NCBI RefSeq assembly: GCF_029215955.1
Contig: NZ_JAEMVA010000019.1
Span: forward strand, 1-34,133
DNA: 34,133 nucleotides
Direction: 5' to 3'
From: Sulfurimonas sp. SAG-AH-194-I05
Lineage (GTDB): Bacteria > Campylobacterota > Campylobacteria > Campylobacterales > Sulfurimonadaceae
The position numbers were made by a program, and so were the translations under genes. The notes under the pieces were generated by a model. It did not search any database. It had not been told where the DNA came from and saw only the letters and a program-made list of their open reading frames with translations. Shown piece by piece: positions 1 to 9,619 of the stretch. Numbering within the stretch: the first letter of the stretch is position 1; each line of letters begins with the position of its first letter.

Positions 1-1
1 A

Positions 2-106
2 AACAGAATAAAAGACCCTTTACCTTACAACCAATTATCAGAAAGTGGGAAGATTACTTATAAAGTTAAACAAATTGAGGAGTGGCAAGAAAGAAATCAA
101 TGCTAG
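2..106 (+). CDS. Helix-turn-helix DNA-binding protein, C-terminal end (partial)
   Basis: An open frame enters from the left edge and ends at TAG 104-106, giving about 34 residues that include LSESGKITYKVKQIEEWQER. The pattern of a basic or glycine turn, then Y-K-V, then IEEW, is typical of the wing and last helix of small AlpA/excisionase (HTH_17 type) proteins of mobile elements. The start lies outside the window. It reads toward the 3' end of a tRNA-Val gene, so it could belong to a second integrated element lying mostly to the left. Only a tail is visible, so the family call is tentative. Confidence 0.45.
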   Translation, partial: NRIKDPLPYNQLSESGKITYKVKQIEEWQERNQC

Positions 107-121
107 TTTAAAGCAGTTGAA

Positions 122-143
122 CCTACATAACTTCCTACATAAC
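122..143. repeat. Tandem direct repeat CCTACATAAC
   Basis: CCTACATAAC occurs at 122-131 and again at 134-143, a 12-bp period, between the HTH tail and the tRNA-Val 3' end. Short tandem repeats in this position resemble arm-type integrase sites, but two copies could be chance. Confidence 0.35.
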
Positions 144-215
144 CTCTAAACCTTAAACCAAAAAACAAAGATTTATATATAGTTATTTATTATAATAGTA
201 AAATATTGAAAATGA

Positions 216-234
216 ACTTCAAATCTCTTGAAGT
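216..234 (-). terminator. Possible terminator of the tRNA-Val transcript
   Basis: ACTTCAA (216-222) and TTGAAGT (228-234) form a 7-bp stem with a 5-nt loop. On the minus strand it lies 10 nt past the tRNA-Val CCA end and is followed by a T-rich stretch. The stem is short and AT-rich. Confidence 0.4.
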
Positions 235-244
235 ATCGTTGTAG

Positions 245-320
245 TGGTGGTTCTTGGCAGGCTCGAACTGCCGACTTATACCATGTCATGGTATCACTCT
301 ACCAACTGAGTTAAAGAACC
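245..320 (-). tRNA. tRNA-Val (anticodon GAC)
   Basis: Read on the minus strand, the gene has a 7-bp acceptor stem (GGTTCTT with AAGAACC), a D-arm with AGTTGGTAGAG, an anticodon stem ATACC/GGTAT around the loop ATGACAT, a T-arm GGCAG-TTCGAGC-CTGCC and an encoded CCA at 245-247. The anticodon GAC reads Val GUC/GUU codons. All arms pair. The 3' end faces left, toward the HTH gene fragment. Confidence 0.93.
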
Positions 321-336
321 TTGTATATTTTTTCTC

Positions 337-379
337 TTTCCATGTCATGGAAACACTCTACCACTGAGTTAATCGAGCT
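337..379 (-). pseudogene. Truncated tRNA-Val(GAC)-like 5' half
   Basis: On the minus strand this begins AGCTCGATTAACTCAGTGG, then a D-loop GGTAGAGT and an anticodon arm TTTCC-ATGACAT-GGAAA with the same GAC anticodon as the intact neighbour. After the anticodon stem the sequence runs into GAGAAAAAATATAC: there is no variable loop, T-arm or acceptor 3' strand before the next tRNA starts. It is best read as the remnant of a duplicated tRNA-Val, and may still be transcribed with the intact gene. Confidence 0.7.
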
Positions 380-475
380 AGAAATGACATTTTATCTAAA
401 ATATCTTAAACTAATTTTTCCCTATTAATTTCAAATAAACATCATTATTTATATAAATTTTAGGTTTATTAAGTG

Positions 476-481
476 TATAAT
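476..481 (+). promoter_or_regulatory. -10 element upstream of pckA
   Basis: TATAAT at 476-481 lies 34 bp before the pckA ATG in an AT-rich run. No good -35 is visible, which is usual for sigma70 promoters in Campylobacterota. Confidence 0.5.
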
Positions 482-515
482 TGCGGCATTAAAATATATT
501 ACTTGAGAGTACATT

Positions 516-2099
516 ATGAAATTGAACGAGTTAGAAGATTTAGGTCTTAAAAATGTTGGCCAGGTTTTTCATAACCTAAGTTATGAAGATTTAATCAAGC
601 ATGAGCTTGATAACGGTGAAGTGCAACAAACAAAAACTGGTTCAACTGCTGTTGATACAGGTATTTTTACTGGTCGCTCTCCAAAAGACAAGTATTTTGT
701 TGATTGTGATCCATCAAACAAATACATCGCTTGGGGCGACGTAAATAAAAAAGTTTCAGCAGATATATTTGCAGAACTTTTAGTTGTTGCACAAGAGCAA
801 CTTTCAAATAAAGACCTTTACATAACAGATGTTTTTTGTGGTTCTTCGATAGCTTCAAAAAAATCTGTTCGTTTTGTTTCTGAAATTGCATGGCAGTCTC
901 ATTTTGTAAAAAACATGTTTATTCGTCCAACGGAGCCAGAACTTGAAGTCTTTAAGTCGGATTTTGTTGTTTTAAATGCATGTAAGGCTGTGAATGAAAA
1001 GTGGAAAGAACATGGACTTAATTCTGAAGTATTTGTACTTTTTGATGTAGAAAATAATATTGCAATTATCGGTGGCACTTGGTACGGTGGCGAGATGAAA
1101 AAAGGTATATTTTCAATGATGAACTACTGGCTACCTCTTGAAGGCAAGCTTGCTATGCATTGTTCAGCAAACATTGGGGAAAAGGGTGATACAGCACTTT
1201 TCTTTGGTCTGAGTGGAACAGGAAAAACTACACTTTCAACCGATCCTCATCGTGCTTTAATCGGTGATGATGAACATGGTTGGGATAATTATGGAGTATT
1301 TAACTTTGAGGGGGGATGCTACGCAAAAGTGATTAACCTTGATGGCAAAAGTGAACCTGAAATTTATAATGCTATTCGTGCAAATGCACTTTTAGAAAAT
1401 GTTGTTATGTATGGTGAGGGTGAAGTAGATTATGAAGATGGTTCAAAAACGGAAAATACACGTGTTTCTTACCCAATAGAACATATCGCTAACCATAAAA
1501 AAGATTTAATGGGTGGACATCCTGAAAATATTATCTTTTTAACAGCTGATGCTTTTGGTGTTCTACCGCCTGTTTCTAAACTTTCTAAAGAGCAAGCAAT
1601 GTATTACTTTTTAAGTGGTTACACTGCTAAAGTTGCTGGAACTGAACGTGGTATTACTGAACCAGTTGCTACATTTTCGGCATGTTTTGGTGAAGCATTT
1701 TTACCTTTGCACCCAACAGTTTATGCAAAACTTTTAGGCGAAAAAATTGATACACATAATGTAAATGTATATCTTGTTAACACTGGTTGGACTGGTGGTG
1801 CTTATGGTGTTGGTAAACGAATGAGTATTAAAAATACACGTGCATGTATTAATGCTATTTTAGATGGGAGTATTCAAGATTCTGAGTTTGATACTACAAA
1901 AACATTTAGACTTCAAGTTCCTAAAACTTTAGGTGACATTAAACCAGAAATTCTCAACCCTCGTAATGCTTGGGAAGATAAAGAGTTATTTGATACAACA
2001 AGAGATAACTTAGCTGAAATGTTTGTTGCTAATTACAAAAAATATCAAGATGGAGAACATACTGATTATGCTCCATTTGGACCAATTATAGGCTCTTAA
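516..2099 (+). CDS. pckA: Phosphoenolpyruvate carboxykinase (ATP)
   Basis: Cytosolic enzyme that interconverts oxaloacetate plus ATP with PEP, CO2 and ADP, linking the TCA cycle to gluconeogenesis. The 527-residue length fits the ATP-dependent bacterial family. Visible motifs are the substrate-binding GRSPKDK (residues 53-59), the kinase-1a P-loop GLSGTGKTT (231-239) and the metal-binding DDEHGW (251-256). The ATG at 516 is preceded by GAGAG at a normal distance, and the N-terminus matches the family. It is a single-gene unit with its own -10 upstream and a hairpin downstream, convergent with uvrB-dedA. In an autotrophic or mixotrophic campylobacterotan it would feed hexose synthesis; that role is inferred. 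Confidence 0.97.
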   Translation: MKLNELEDLGLKNVGQVFHNLSYEDLIKHELDNGEVQQTKTGSTAVDTGIFTGRSPKDKYFVDCDPSNKYIAWGDVNKKVSADIFAELLVVAQEQLSNKDLYITDVFCGSSIASKKSVRFVSEIAWQSHFVKNMFIRPTEPELEVFKSDFVVLNACKAVNEKWKEHGLNSEVFVLFDVENNIAIIGGTWYGGEMKKGIFSMMNYWLPLEGKLAMHCSANIGEKGDTALFFGLSGTGKTTLSTDPHRALIGDDEHGWDNYGVFNFEGGCYAKVINLDGKSEPEIYNAIRANALLENVVMYGEGEVDYEDGSKTENTRVSYPIEHIANHKKDLMGGHPENIIFLTADAFGVLPPVSKLSKEQAMYYFLSGYTAKVAGTERGITEPVATFSACFGEAFLPLHPTVYAKLLGEKIDTHNVNVYLVNTGWTGGAYGVGKRMSIKNTRACINAILDGSIQDSEFDTTKTFRLQVPKTLGDIKPEILNPRNAWEDKELFDTTRDNLAEMFVANYKKYQDGEHTDYAPFGPIIGS

Positions 2100-2117
2100 A
2101 AGTTCATCTTCACTGTA

Positions 2118-2162
2118 TTTTGTGCACGAAAGAAGAGATAAATACTCTTGGGATGCACAAAA
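2118..2162. terminator. Bipartite hairpin between pckA and dedA
   Basis: TTTTGTGCA (2118-2126) pairs perfectly with TGCACAAAA (2154-2162); inside it AAGAG (2133-2137) pairs with CTCTT (2145-2149). The T- and A-rich arms sit between two convergent genes, which suits a bidirectional terminator. Confidence 0.6.
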
Positions 2163-2214
2163 ATATAATACGATAGGCTTTACTCCAGTTAACTTCTTTA
2201 TAGTAAATAAATTC

Positions 2215-2784
2215 TTATTTTTTTACTTTCTTTTTTGTTGCTTTTTCTAAATAGAACCATAGTCCACCACCAAAAGTTACTAATATAAGAGGTGCGATCC
2301 AAGGTTTATCTCCGATAAGCTCGGCTAGCTTTATAAGAGGTTCACCTGAATAATAACTTCCTAGTCCAACGACAAGTGCCCAAACAGCAGCACTAAAAAT
2401 ATTTAAAAGAGCAAATTTTCTTAAATCATATTTTGTAAGTCCAATTGCTATAGGAATAAGAGTTTTTATGCCGTAAACAAATTTTTGAATCAAAATAATC
2501 CAAGAGCCATACTTTTTCATCATAATATGAGAAAGGGCAAGTTTTCGTCTATGTTTTCGAAGTCCTTCCATCATCATCGACTTTTGGTAACGTGCCATAT
2601 AAAAAAGCATCATATCCCCCAAAGTATTGGCTGTAAATGCAATGGCTATAGAAGTTGTTAGGTCCATCTTTCCCATGTACGATAAAACACCAGCACCTAA
2701 AAGTGCAACAAATCCTCCTCCAAAAGAGTAAAGAAAAAGTCCTATATATCCATAGGTCGCTAAACTACTAAATGTATCTTCCAT
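2215..2784 (-). CDS. DedA family membrane protein
   Basis: A 189-residue polytopic inner-membrane protein. The DedA/SNARE-associated pattern is visible: a glycine-rich re-entrant segment near residues 20-35 (FGGGFVALLGAGV), a loop with NTLGDMMLFYMARY, the conserved F-V-Y-G-I-K-T-L-I-P segment near 103-112, and C-terminal membrane helices followed by a KKKVKK tail. DedA proteins are linked to lipid scrambling or undecaprenyl-phosphate recycling and membrane homeostasis; which applies here cannot be seen. It follows uvrB by 12 nt on the same strand, so the two are probably co-transcribed. Confidence 0.88.
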   Translation of the reverse strand: MEDTFSSLATYGYIGLFLYSFGGGFVALLGAGVLSYMGKMDLTTSIAIAFTANTLGDMMLFYMARYQKSMMMEGLRKHRRKLALSHIMMKKYGSWIILIQKFVYGIKTLIPIAIGLTKYDLRKFALLNIFSAAVWALVVGLGSYYSGEPLIKLAELIGDKPWIAPLILVTFGGGLWFYLEKATKKKVKK

Positions 2785-2796
2785 ATTTTATATACC

Positions 2797-4779
2797 TTAT
2801 AATTGTTTTATTTTTTGTATTTCATCACGAAGTCGTGCTGCTTCTTCAAAGTTTAATTCTTTTGCAGCAGCTTTCATTTTTAACATTAACTCTTTTGTGA
2901 TTGCTTTTTTTTCACTTGCAGGCATTTTATCGCGTTTTTTATGTTTTTGGTACAAGTCACCATGATCATCAACTTTAAGGTTTTCATCAAGTTTACGTAT
3001 AGTAGTCGTTGGTGTTATTCCATGTTTTTTATTATGCTCTTCTTGAATTTTTCTTCTTTCTTGTGTTATGTCCATAGCTTTTTTCATAGATTTTGTAATT
3101 CTATTGGCATAAAGAATTACTCTACCTTTTGAATTTCTAGCAGCACGTCCTATTGTTTGAATAAGTGCGGTTTCACTTCGTAAAAAGCCTTCTTTATCGG
3201 CATCTAAAATGGCAACAAGAGAAACTTCGGGTAAGTCTAAACCTTCTCTTAATAAGTTAATTCCTATAAGCACATCAAACTCACCGATGCGTAAAGCACG
3301 GATTATTTGGTTTCTCTCTATTGTATCGATATCGGAGTGCATATATTGTACTTTTATACCTAAGTCTGCTAAGTATTTACTCAGCGCCTCTGCCATTTTT
3401 TTTGTAAGAACTGTGATTAAAATTCTTTCATTTTTAGCTGCAACTTTTACGATTTCATCATGAATATCTTCTACTTGATTATCGGATGTTTTTATTTCTA
3501 TTATAGGGTCAAGTAGACCTGTTGGTCGAATGATTTGATGGGCTACTATGCTTGACATTTCAAGTTCATATTCTGCTGGTGTGGCTGATACAAAAAGATA
3601 TTTGGGCGCTTTTTTAATGTACTCTTCTGCTTTTAATGGACGGTTGTCTAAGGCTGATGGAAGTCTAAACCCATAATCAACGAGGACTTCTTTTCTAGCT
3701 CTATCCCCTGCATACATTCCTCGATATTGGGGAAGTGATACATGTGACTCATCTACAATTACAAGGTATTCTTGATGGTTCATCCCAAAGTAATCAAGTA
3801 AAGTAAAAGGAGCTTCTCCTGGTTTTTTATCTGTTAAAAGACGGGAATAGTTTTCTACACCTTTGCACATTCCTGTAGTTTGTAACATCTCTAAGTCAAA
3901 TTCAACTCTTTGTTTCAGTCTTTGGTATTCGAGTAGTTTTCCAGCTTTTGTAAAGTACTTTAGTCTATCGTCAAGTTCATCTTCTATACGCTTAATCGCG
4001 CGACTCATTTTTTCTTTTCCTACACTAAATTGAGAAGTTGCATAAATAGTAATCGTTTTATGCTCTTCAAGACGTTTATTATCAATAATTTCAAAGGTAT
4101 AAATAGCTTCTATTTCATCTCCAAAAAACTCAATTCTTACAGCCTCTTGCTCAAAATAGGGTGGGTAAATATCTAAGCTTTCACCATTTACACGAATGTG
4201 ACCACTGTCAAAATAAGTGTCATTACGGGAATAGCCCATTTCTACTAAACGAAGTAAAAGTTTTTTTTGATTGATTTCATCACCAACTTCAAGTACTTGA
4301 ACCATATTTAAATACTCTTCGGGGTCACCAAGACCATAGTTAGCAGACACAGATGCGACTACAATCACATCATCGTAAGAGAGTAAGTTAGCAGTAGAAG
4401 AAAGTCTCATACGTTCGAGCTCATCATTAATAGCAGAGTCTTTTTCTATAAATAAATCTTGACGAGGAATGTAAGCCTCTGGCTGATAATAATCATAATA
4501 CGAAACAAAGTACTCAACATGTGCCTTGGGAAAAAACTGGCGAAACTCAGAGTAGAGTTGTGCCGCTAAAGTTTTGTTATGTGTCATGATGATAGTGGGC
4601 ATCTTTACATTTTCTATAACCTTCGCCATAGTGTATGTTTTACCGCTACCAGTCACACCTTCAAGTGTTTGGTAACGATTACCTTTTAGTATCGACTCAC
4701 TTAACTCTTTAATAGCTTGAGGTTGATCACCTGCTGGTTCATAAGGAGTATGTGCTTTAAAATTCATCTCTTTTTTCAT
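2797..4779 (-). CDS. uvrB: UvrABC excinuclease subunit B
   Basis: Damage-verification helicase subunit of nucleotide excision repair, acting with UvrA and UvrC. The 660 residues match the family. Motifs: Walker A GVTGSGKT (41-48), the damage-probing beta-hairpin [12 protein letters not shown] (94-105), the DEAD-like DESHV, motif [11 protein letters not shown], and a C-terminal UVR domain with [13 protein letters not shown] for UvrC contact. A second in-frame Met at residue 5 is a possible start, as in many homologues. It leads a uvrB-dedA operon. Confidence 0.97.
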   Translation of the reverse strand: MKKEMNFKAHTPYEPAGDQPQAIKELSESILKGNRYQTLEGVTGSGKTYTMAKVIENVKMPTIIMTHNKTLAAQLYSEFRQFFPKAHVEYFVSYYDYYQPEAYIPRQDLFIEKDSAINDELERMRLSSTANLLSYDDVIVVASVSANYGLGDPEEYLNMVQVLEVGDEINQKKLLLRLVEMGYSRNDTYFDSGHIRVNGESLDIYPPYFEQEAVRIEFFGDEIEAIYTFEIIDNKRLEEHKTITIYATSQFSVGKEKMSRAIKRIEDELDDRLKYFTKAGKLLEYQRLKQRVEFDLEMLQTTGMCKGVENYSRLLTDKKPGEAPFTLLDYFGMNHQEYLVIVDESHVSLPQYRGMYAGDRARKEVLVDYGFRLPSALDNRPLKAEEYIKKAPKYLFVSATPAEYELEMSSIVAHQIIRPTGLLDPIIEIKTSDNQVEDIHDEIVKVAAKNERILITVLTKKMAEALSKYLADLGIKVQYMHSDIDTIERNQIIRALRIGEFDVLIGINLLREGLDLPEVSLVAILDADKEGFLRSETALIQTIGRAARNSKGRVILYANRITKSMKKAMDITQERRKIQEEHNKKHGITPTTTIRKLDENLKVDDHGDLYQKHKKRDKMPASEKKAITKELMLKMKAAAKELNFEEAARLRDEIQKIKQL

Positions 4780-4897
4780 TAGTGGAATTATAGCTTACTT
4801 GTATGAATATACTTGGTTTTGAGTGGTTTTTGAAAAAGTGGCTGTTATATGGCTGTCGAGGGTTAGTAAGCTCTTTGTTTGATTTACTCATGGTTTC

Positions 4898-4925
4898 TTG
4901 AAATTTAAAAAAAATTCGCTATAAT
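4898..4925 (+). promoter_or_regulatory. ssrA promoter
   Basis: TTGAAA (4898-4903) and TATAAT (4920-4925) are separated by 16 bp, about 27 bp before the mature tmRNA 5' end. This is one of the best sigma70-type promoters in the window and fits a highly expressed stable RNA. Confidence 0.8.
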
Positions 4926-4951
4926 TTTACTTAGGATTATCAAATTCTATT

Positions 4952-5328
4952 GGGGACGACTTGGCTTCGACTGGAGTTGATGGTCTGTAATCGCATGTCG
5001 GACTGAGCATTTCCGTTACACGGCTCACAATTGCTTAAACGCAAACAATACAAATTACCGCCCAGCTTTAGCAGTAGCTTAAGTTTTAACCCCCTCTTAG
5101 AGGACGGGCTGCTTCACCTATGGACTCTGGATAGATAGGATTCGAAGTATAACCCTTATGTAGATATATACTAAGTTTGTCTCATCTTAGTATGAATTTA
5201 GAGGCTCGTTTTGTGTAGCTTTGCAAGTTGTGTGAAGCAAAATTAAACTTTTAACAACTTCTCTAAGCATGTAGACGTTACAGAAACTCAACTTTAGGAC
5301 TGCGGTTCGATCCCGCACGTCTCCACCA
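4952..5328 (+). ncRNA. ssrA: Transfer-messenger RNA (tmRNA)
   Basis: tmRNA rescues stalled ribosomes and tags the nascent chain for proteolysis, with SmpB (not in this window). The 5' end GGGGACG pairs with CGTCTCC to form the tRNA-like acceptor stem; the T-arm (GCGGTTCGATCCCGC) and CCA (5326-5328) are encoded. The tag frame starts at GCA 5041 and ends at TAA 5080-5082, giving ANNTNYRPALAVA, whose ANN start and hydrophobic AVA end are typical. The 3' end also serves as the integration site of the island that follows, and the insertion has rebuilt it exactly, so the gene stays functional. Confidence 0.96.
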
Positions 5329-5331
5329 AAA
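5311..5331. repeat. Left attachment site (attL core)
   Basis: The 21-bp segment TCCCGCACGTCTCCACCAAA plus one more A covers the end of the tmRNA T-arm, the acceptor strand and CCA. It recurs identically at 24454-24474 in the same orientation. Confidence 0.9.
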
Positions 5332-5422
5332 CACATTCTTTAAACCCCCTAAATAGCACCAACTAACCCCATAGATAGCTACTTTCAAGCGATTATCTCT
5401 AATATAGCCTAGCTACAAGTAT

Positions 5423-5510
5423 GTACAATTATGTACAACTATCTATACTTTTGTGTTATACTTTGTGTACAACTAATGAAATATACATATCTTTTAGAAG
5501 GAGTTGTACA
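5423..5510. repeat. Putative integrase arm-type sites, left end
   Basis: GTACAATT at 5423-5430, GTACAACT at 5433-5440, ACTTTGTGTACAACT at 5460-5474 and the inverted AGTTGTACA at 5502-5510 cluster just upstream of the integrase start. The 15-mer at 5460-5474 recurs exactly at the right end (24394-24408). This fits binding by the N-terminal arm-binding domain of the integrase, and may also autoregulate it. Confidence 0.65.
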
Positions 5511-5514
5511 CACT

Positions 5515-6705
5515 ATGCTTACAAACACCCAACTCAAAGCACTTAAGCCACAAAACAAATTATACAGAGTAACTGATTATGACAGCCTATCTATAGAAGT
5601 ACCAGTTAGTGGAAAATTACGATGGCGCTTTAGATATAGGTTCAACGGCAAGGCAATTCAAAAAAGTTTCGGAACTTATCCTGAAGTGTCGCTAAAGGAT
5701 GCTAGAGACATGAGAGATGATGCTCGTATACTTTTAGCAAAAAGCATAGACCCCTTTGCATCGGCAAAAATTGAGGAGAAGAAAGAAGAAGAAAAAACCT
5801 TTAGGGAATGGAGTGACTACTATTTACAAAAAGTTATCGATGATGTAACTGAAACCCATCTTACAAGAACACTTAAGGGCTTTAAAGCTGATGTCTACCC
5901 CTATATTGGAGATATGCGAATGAACAGTATTAAAGCTAAAGATATTATTCAAGTAGTAAATGTAATGGCAAATAGGGGAGCAAAAGAAAGTGCGAAAAAA
6001 GTATTTAGTTCCATCAGTAGATGTTTTCAAGTATGTATGGCAAATTTTCCTGATGATATAGAACGAAATCCATGTAAGGATATTGCTCTTAGGGATTTGC
6101 TAGGTAAACGCAAAGAAGTACACTATCCTATTATAACCGACTCTAGGGAACTAGGACTTCTTATTGGTGCCATTAGTGACTATCAAGGTCACACTAGCAC
6201 GAAATTAGCCTTACTAATGATAGCACATACCTTTGTAAGACCACATAATATTCGTCACGCTAAGTGGGAACAAATTAACTTAAATACTAAACAATGGATT
6301 ATTCCAGCTAATGAGATGAAAACGCGTAAAGAATTAATCGTGCCATTAAGTATTCAGGTTATTAGTATTTTAAAAGATGCAAAATCTATCTCAAATCCAG
6401 ATAGCTATATCTTTCCATCTCCCAAAAGTAAAACATCCCCTCTCTCCGATGCAGCCTTGGTTGGAGCGCTCAGAAGACTAGGATACACAAAAGAGCAAAT
6501 AGTTGCCCATAGCTTTAGAGGAATATTTTCTACACTTACACATGAAGCTGCGAAGTACGACCATGCAGTTATAGAAACACAATTAGCCCATAGTGTTGGT
6601 TCATCTGTGTCACAAGCCTATAATCGTGCTATATATCTAAAAGAGAGAACTGAAATGATGCAGTGGTATAGTGATTTACTCGAAAAATATCAAACTAAAA
6701 AGTAA
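5515..6705 (+). CDS. Tyrosine-type site-specific integrase
   Basis: A 396-residue P4-type integrase that would recombine the attP core with the tmRNA 3' end. An N-terminal arm-binding domain (DUF4102-like: LTNTQLKALKPQNKLYRVTD) is followed by a SAM-like core-binding region (about 95-200) and the catalytic domain. The catalytic set is visible: R242 (FVRPHNIR), a Lys near 269-272, H332-x-x-R335 (HSFRG), H359 (LAHSVG) and the nucleophile Y369 (QAYNRA). The ATG at 5515 is preferred over the upstream ATG at 5431 because AAGGAG precedes it and homologues begin MLT; the longer version would translate the arm-site repeats. Confidence 0.95.
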   Translation: MLTNTQLKALKPQNKLYRVTDYDSLSIEVPVSGKLRWRFRYRFNGKAIQKSFGTYPEVSLKDARDMRDDARILLAKSIDPFASAKIEEKKEEEKTFREWSDYYLQKVIDDVTETHLTRTLKGFKADVYPYIGDMRMNSIKAKDIIQVVNVMANRGAKESAKKVFSSISRCFQVCMANFPDDIERNPCKDIALRDLLGKRKEVHYPIITDSRELGLLIGAISDYQGHTSTKLALLMIAHTFVRPHNIRHAKWEQINLNTKQWIIPANEMKTRKELIVPLSIQVISILKDAKSISNPDSYIFPSPKSKTSPLSDAALVGALRRLGYTKEQIVAHSFRGIFSTLTHEAAKYDHAVIETQLAHSVGSSVSQAYNRAIYLKERTEMMQWYSDLLEKYQTKK

Positions 6706-6740
6706 TGGAAGGATTAGCTTCATATTTCAAAGTACTCCAT

Positions 6741-6769
6741 TTGACAAAGAAGTCCATACTTAATATAAT
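6741..6769 (+). promoter_or_regulatory. Consensus sigma70 promoter
   Basis: TTGACA (6741-6746), a 17-bp spacer and TATAAT (6764-6769) are a perfect consensus, ending 27 bp before the TTG start of the helicase-like gene. Such a strong site is unusual in this genome type and implies constitutive expression unless a repressor binds. Confidence 0.8.
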
Positions 6770-6796
6770 GGGCATATACAATGGGTAGGAAAAATA

Positions 6797-9541
6797 TTGA
6801 AAGAAAATATTACATATGACAACGTCTTAAATATTCTTGGACTATATGCTACTAAACAAAATGAATTATTCTATCTTCACTATAGGAAATCGCCAGCACT
6901 AACTTATGCCAACACTAACATAATTAAAGCAGTTTCTCTTAACTCTACGACTGATGATAATCAAGCATTTAAATATATTTCCTTTTTTCATCCTCTTATC
7001 GAGGAAGAAGAATCATGCAGCCATTTACTAATGCTAGATGCTATACATAATTATTTAAAACATTTAACTCATAAGATATTTAGAAAATTCATTCCTCCAA
7101 AAGATGAAAGAAAAGATTACTCTTTATCTGTAAAATATAAGTTTACTAATCTCCTTAATATTACTAGTGCTACTTCCTATTCAAAAAACTTAATAAGTTT
7201 TGAAATTGATTTTTCTAACTCCCCAAAAAATGCTAGGGTTAGTTTTAAATATCCTCTATATGAAATGCTATGCACAATACAAAATAACACTATTTTTGGA
7301 ATATATCTTGAAGATAATGAAATTAAATTATTTAAGCAAATATATGAGAATTACATTATTACTATAATAGATGATTTATTCAAAGAACCGATAGAAATTC
7401 CTATAAATAATAATCAATATCCTAAGTTTTATATACTAATGACAATAAAGTTAATGTTAGAGAAATTTTATTCGATAAATTACAATATATACTTTATCTT
7501 TAATTTCAAAAACAAGATTAAAATATATAAAAATATGTTGTCTGACTTAAATCATTACACTCAGTATGATAAATTTACAAAGTTTGATAATATTTATCCA
7601 GAAAGAGACCGAAAAATCGACCAAGAAACTTATAAAAATGAACTACAAATAAGAAAAGAAAGCGAGCCTAATTTGCTTGTATTAAAGGATGCTGTAATGA
7701 AAGATAAAAATGAACTAATAACTCAAGAAGAAATTAACATAAGGCTTAATAAGCAGCATTTGAATAAATATATTCAAAAAATTAGCACACTACGAGCCAA
7801 TACAGATATTGCGTTTTATATTGCAAATAATGAACAAATGAATAATCAAGCAGAATTGGCAGAAATATTAGATATGCAACGCTTAGTTCTAAATATTATT
7901 AATGGACAGGATGGTCGACTATGGTTTGATACACGAACAAAAAAGTATTCTTTTCGTTCAGAATATAATGGAGAGATTGCTGAACACGATAAAAAAGAGA
8001 TGACTACAATACTCAATATAGCAATGCAGAAGAACTTACCAAAATATCATAACTGGGATACTGATTTCTTAAACCATGTGATTGAAGTAATATTAGTAGA
8101 ATCTATTGATGATATAGCAAAAAATAAAAATGAATATAATATATCTCAGGTAACAAAAGTACTACTTTTTACTAAAGCTATACCTACAATTAATGGAGAT
8201 ACATTTAACCTTGCATTTACTGAAGAAATATTTCAAAGCGATACGGATCTTTTATTTAAAAGGAATCGTTTTATACCAAGCCAATATCTTATTAAAAGGT
8301 ATCTTCAAAATTCACAAGAAATACTAGGTAATCAAAAACAAACTTTTATAGAGAGATTTATTTATTTTCTTGTAGAAGAGGATCCAACTCTATTTGAGTA
8401 TATAATAAACTGGATTGCCTATTATTTTCAAAATCTTAAAAAAACAAAAACTGCCTTAGTGTTGATGGGGGATCAAGAAGTAACTCAAAATATATTTTGG
8501 GATTTAATAATAAAAGAAATTTTTGGTAAGAGATATTGTACTACTGTTAATGACAATGAATATGAAAATGCACTTGTATCTGATATAGCTAGAGATAAGT
8601 TATTTTTTAATATTGGAGATATTGATGATGCCAGTACTCAATTTGATGATAATACATTGGCAGTAATTATCAAAAAACTCTTAATTAACACATCTGTTGA
8701 AGACAATGAAGATATGGAAGTCAATATCCATGGACAAATGATTATTACCGCAAAAAATCCAGCTCCATATCTAAAAAAAGTTTTATCAAAATGTACAGTT
8801 ATTGAAGTAAATAATATTGATGCAATAATGCAAAAGCTTGATATTGAAGATGAGGCAGAACTTGAAGATGCAATATGTAGCGATTTAAATAATTTTACAA
8901 ATCGATTAGCAAACTACAAAATAATTAGTGAAAATGCCGAACATCGAATAGATACAGAAGCTCGTGAAATCCTAAAAGGCAATAAATCATCTAATGTAGC
9001 TAAAGATGATAGGGATAAGCAACTTGATGATTTTATACAAGCTATTAAAGATAAAGATATAAACTATTTTGAAAAAGTTTATGGCACTAAAGATAAAAAA
9101 GGTGCTGATGTTTATGAACACTTAAAATATGCTTTTAATAAAGATGATGGATACTTTATTGGTCAAGATATGTATCTATACTACAATGCGATAAATGAGC
9201 CACCTTTTAAAACAAATAAACCTTTGATGGATAGATTAAAAGAAAAAGATAAGATGTTTAAACAAGATGTGAAAGTACTTAAAATTTTAACAAAAGATGA
9301 TAAAGAAGATATACTATTTTCAATACCTTCTGGTGGTAAAGAAACAGGCAATAAAGACCTATATAAGATAACAGATTATAAACTAGCAGAAGATATAAAA
9401 ATTCCTGATGGTGCTACTGTGATTTCTAGTCAAGAGAAGCTAGATAAATTTACTTTTACTAGCAAGAGTGAAGAAGAGGAATGTATCCAAAGAACAAAAG
9501 AATATAGAGATAAAAAGAAGAAAGAACAAGAACAAAAATAA
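6797..9541 (+). CDS. D5/SF3 helicase-like replication protein with degenerate P-loop
   Basis: A 914-residue protein. The central part follows the phage and plasmid primase-helicase (poxvirus D5-like) pattern: IINWIAYYFQNLKKTKTALV, an iron-clad framework for the P-loop, then IFGKRYC, DKLFFNIGDIDD as Walker B (D608 onward) and MIITAKNPAP. At the Walker A position the sequence is GDQEVTQN (558-565) instead of the usual GxxGxGK, so ATP hydrolysis is doubtful. The N-terminal 330 residues are AT-rich, lysine- and asparagine-rich, and I do not recognise them; the C-terminus ends in a highly charged helix. TTG 6797 is used, with AGGA 6 nt upstream. It may bind or load at the adjacent CTCA array. Confidence 0.7.
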   Translation: MKENITYDNVLNILGLYATKQNELFYLHYRKSPALTYANTNIIKAVSLNSTTDDNQAFKYISFFHPLIEEEESCSHLLMLDAIHNYLKHLTHKIFRKFIPPKDERKDYSLSVKYKFTNLLNITSATSYSKNLISFEIDFSNSPKNARVSFKYPLYEMLCTIQNNTIFGIYLEDNEIKLFKQIYENYIITIIDDLFKEPIEIPINNNQYPKFYILMTIKLMLEKFYSINYNIYFIFNFKNKIKIYKNMLSDLNHYTQYDKFTKFDNIYPERDRKIDQETYKNELQIRKESEPNLLVLKDAVMKDKNELITQEEINIRLNKQHLNKYIQKISTLRANTDIAFYIANNEQMNNQAELAEILDMQRLVLNIINGQDGRLWFDTRTKKYSFRSEYNGEIAEHDKKEMTTILNIAMQKNLPKYHNWDTDFLNHVIEVILVESIDDIAKNKNEYNISQVTKVLLFTKAIPTINGDTFNLAFTEEIFQSDTDLLFKRNRFIPSQYLIKRYLQNSQEILGNQKQTFIERFIYFLVEEDPTLFEYIINWIAYYFQNLKKTKTALVLMGDQEVTQNIFWDLIIKEIFGKRYCTTVNDNEYENALVSDIARDKLFFNIGDIDDASTQFDDNTLAVIIKKLLINTSVEDNEDMEVNIHGQMIITAKNPAPYLKKVLSKCTVIEVNNIDAIMQKLDIEDEAELEDAICSDLNNFTNRLANYKIISENAEHRIDTEAREILKGNKSSNVAKDDRDKQLDDFIQAIKDKDINYFEKVYGTKDKKGADVYEHLKYAFNKDDGYFIGQDMYLYYNAINEPPFKTNKPLMDRLKEKDKMFKQDVKVLKILTKDDKEDILFSIPSGGKETGNKDLYKITDYKLAEDIKIPDGATVISSQEKLDKFTFTSKSEEEECIQRTKEYRDKKKKEQEQK

Positions 9542-9619
9542 CATCTTAATCGCACTACAATAATAATTCTAATGTCCCTAGAAAAATCAGAGGGAGTGTA
9601 AACCTAAAAATAGCTTTTT

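Noticed and set aside
5431..5514. Longer start for the integrase (MYNYLYFCV...)
   Set aside because: It would translate the repeated GTACAACT sites and lacks a ribosome-binding site; ATG 5515 has AAGGAG and the usual MLT start.
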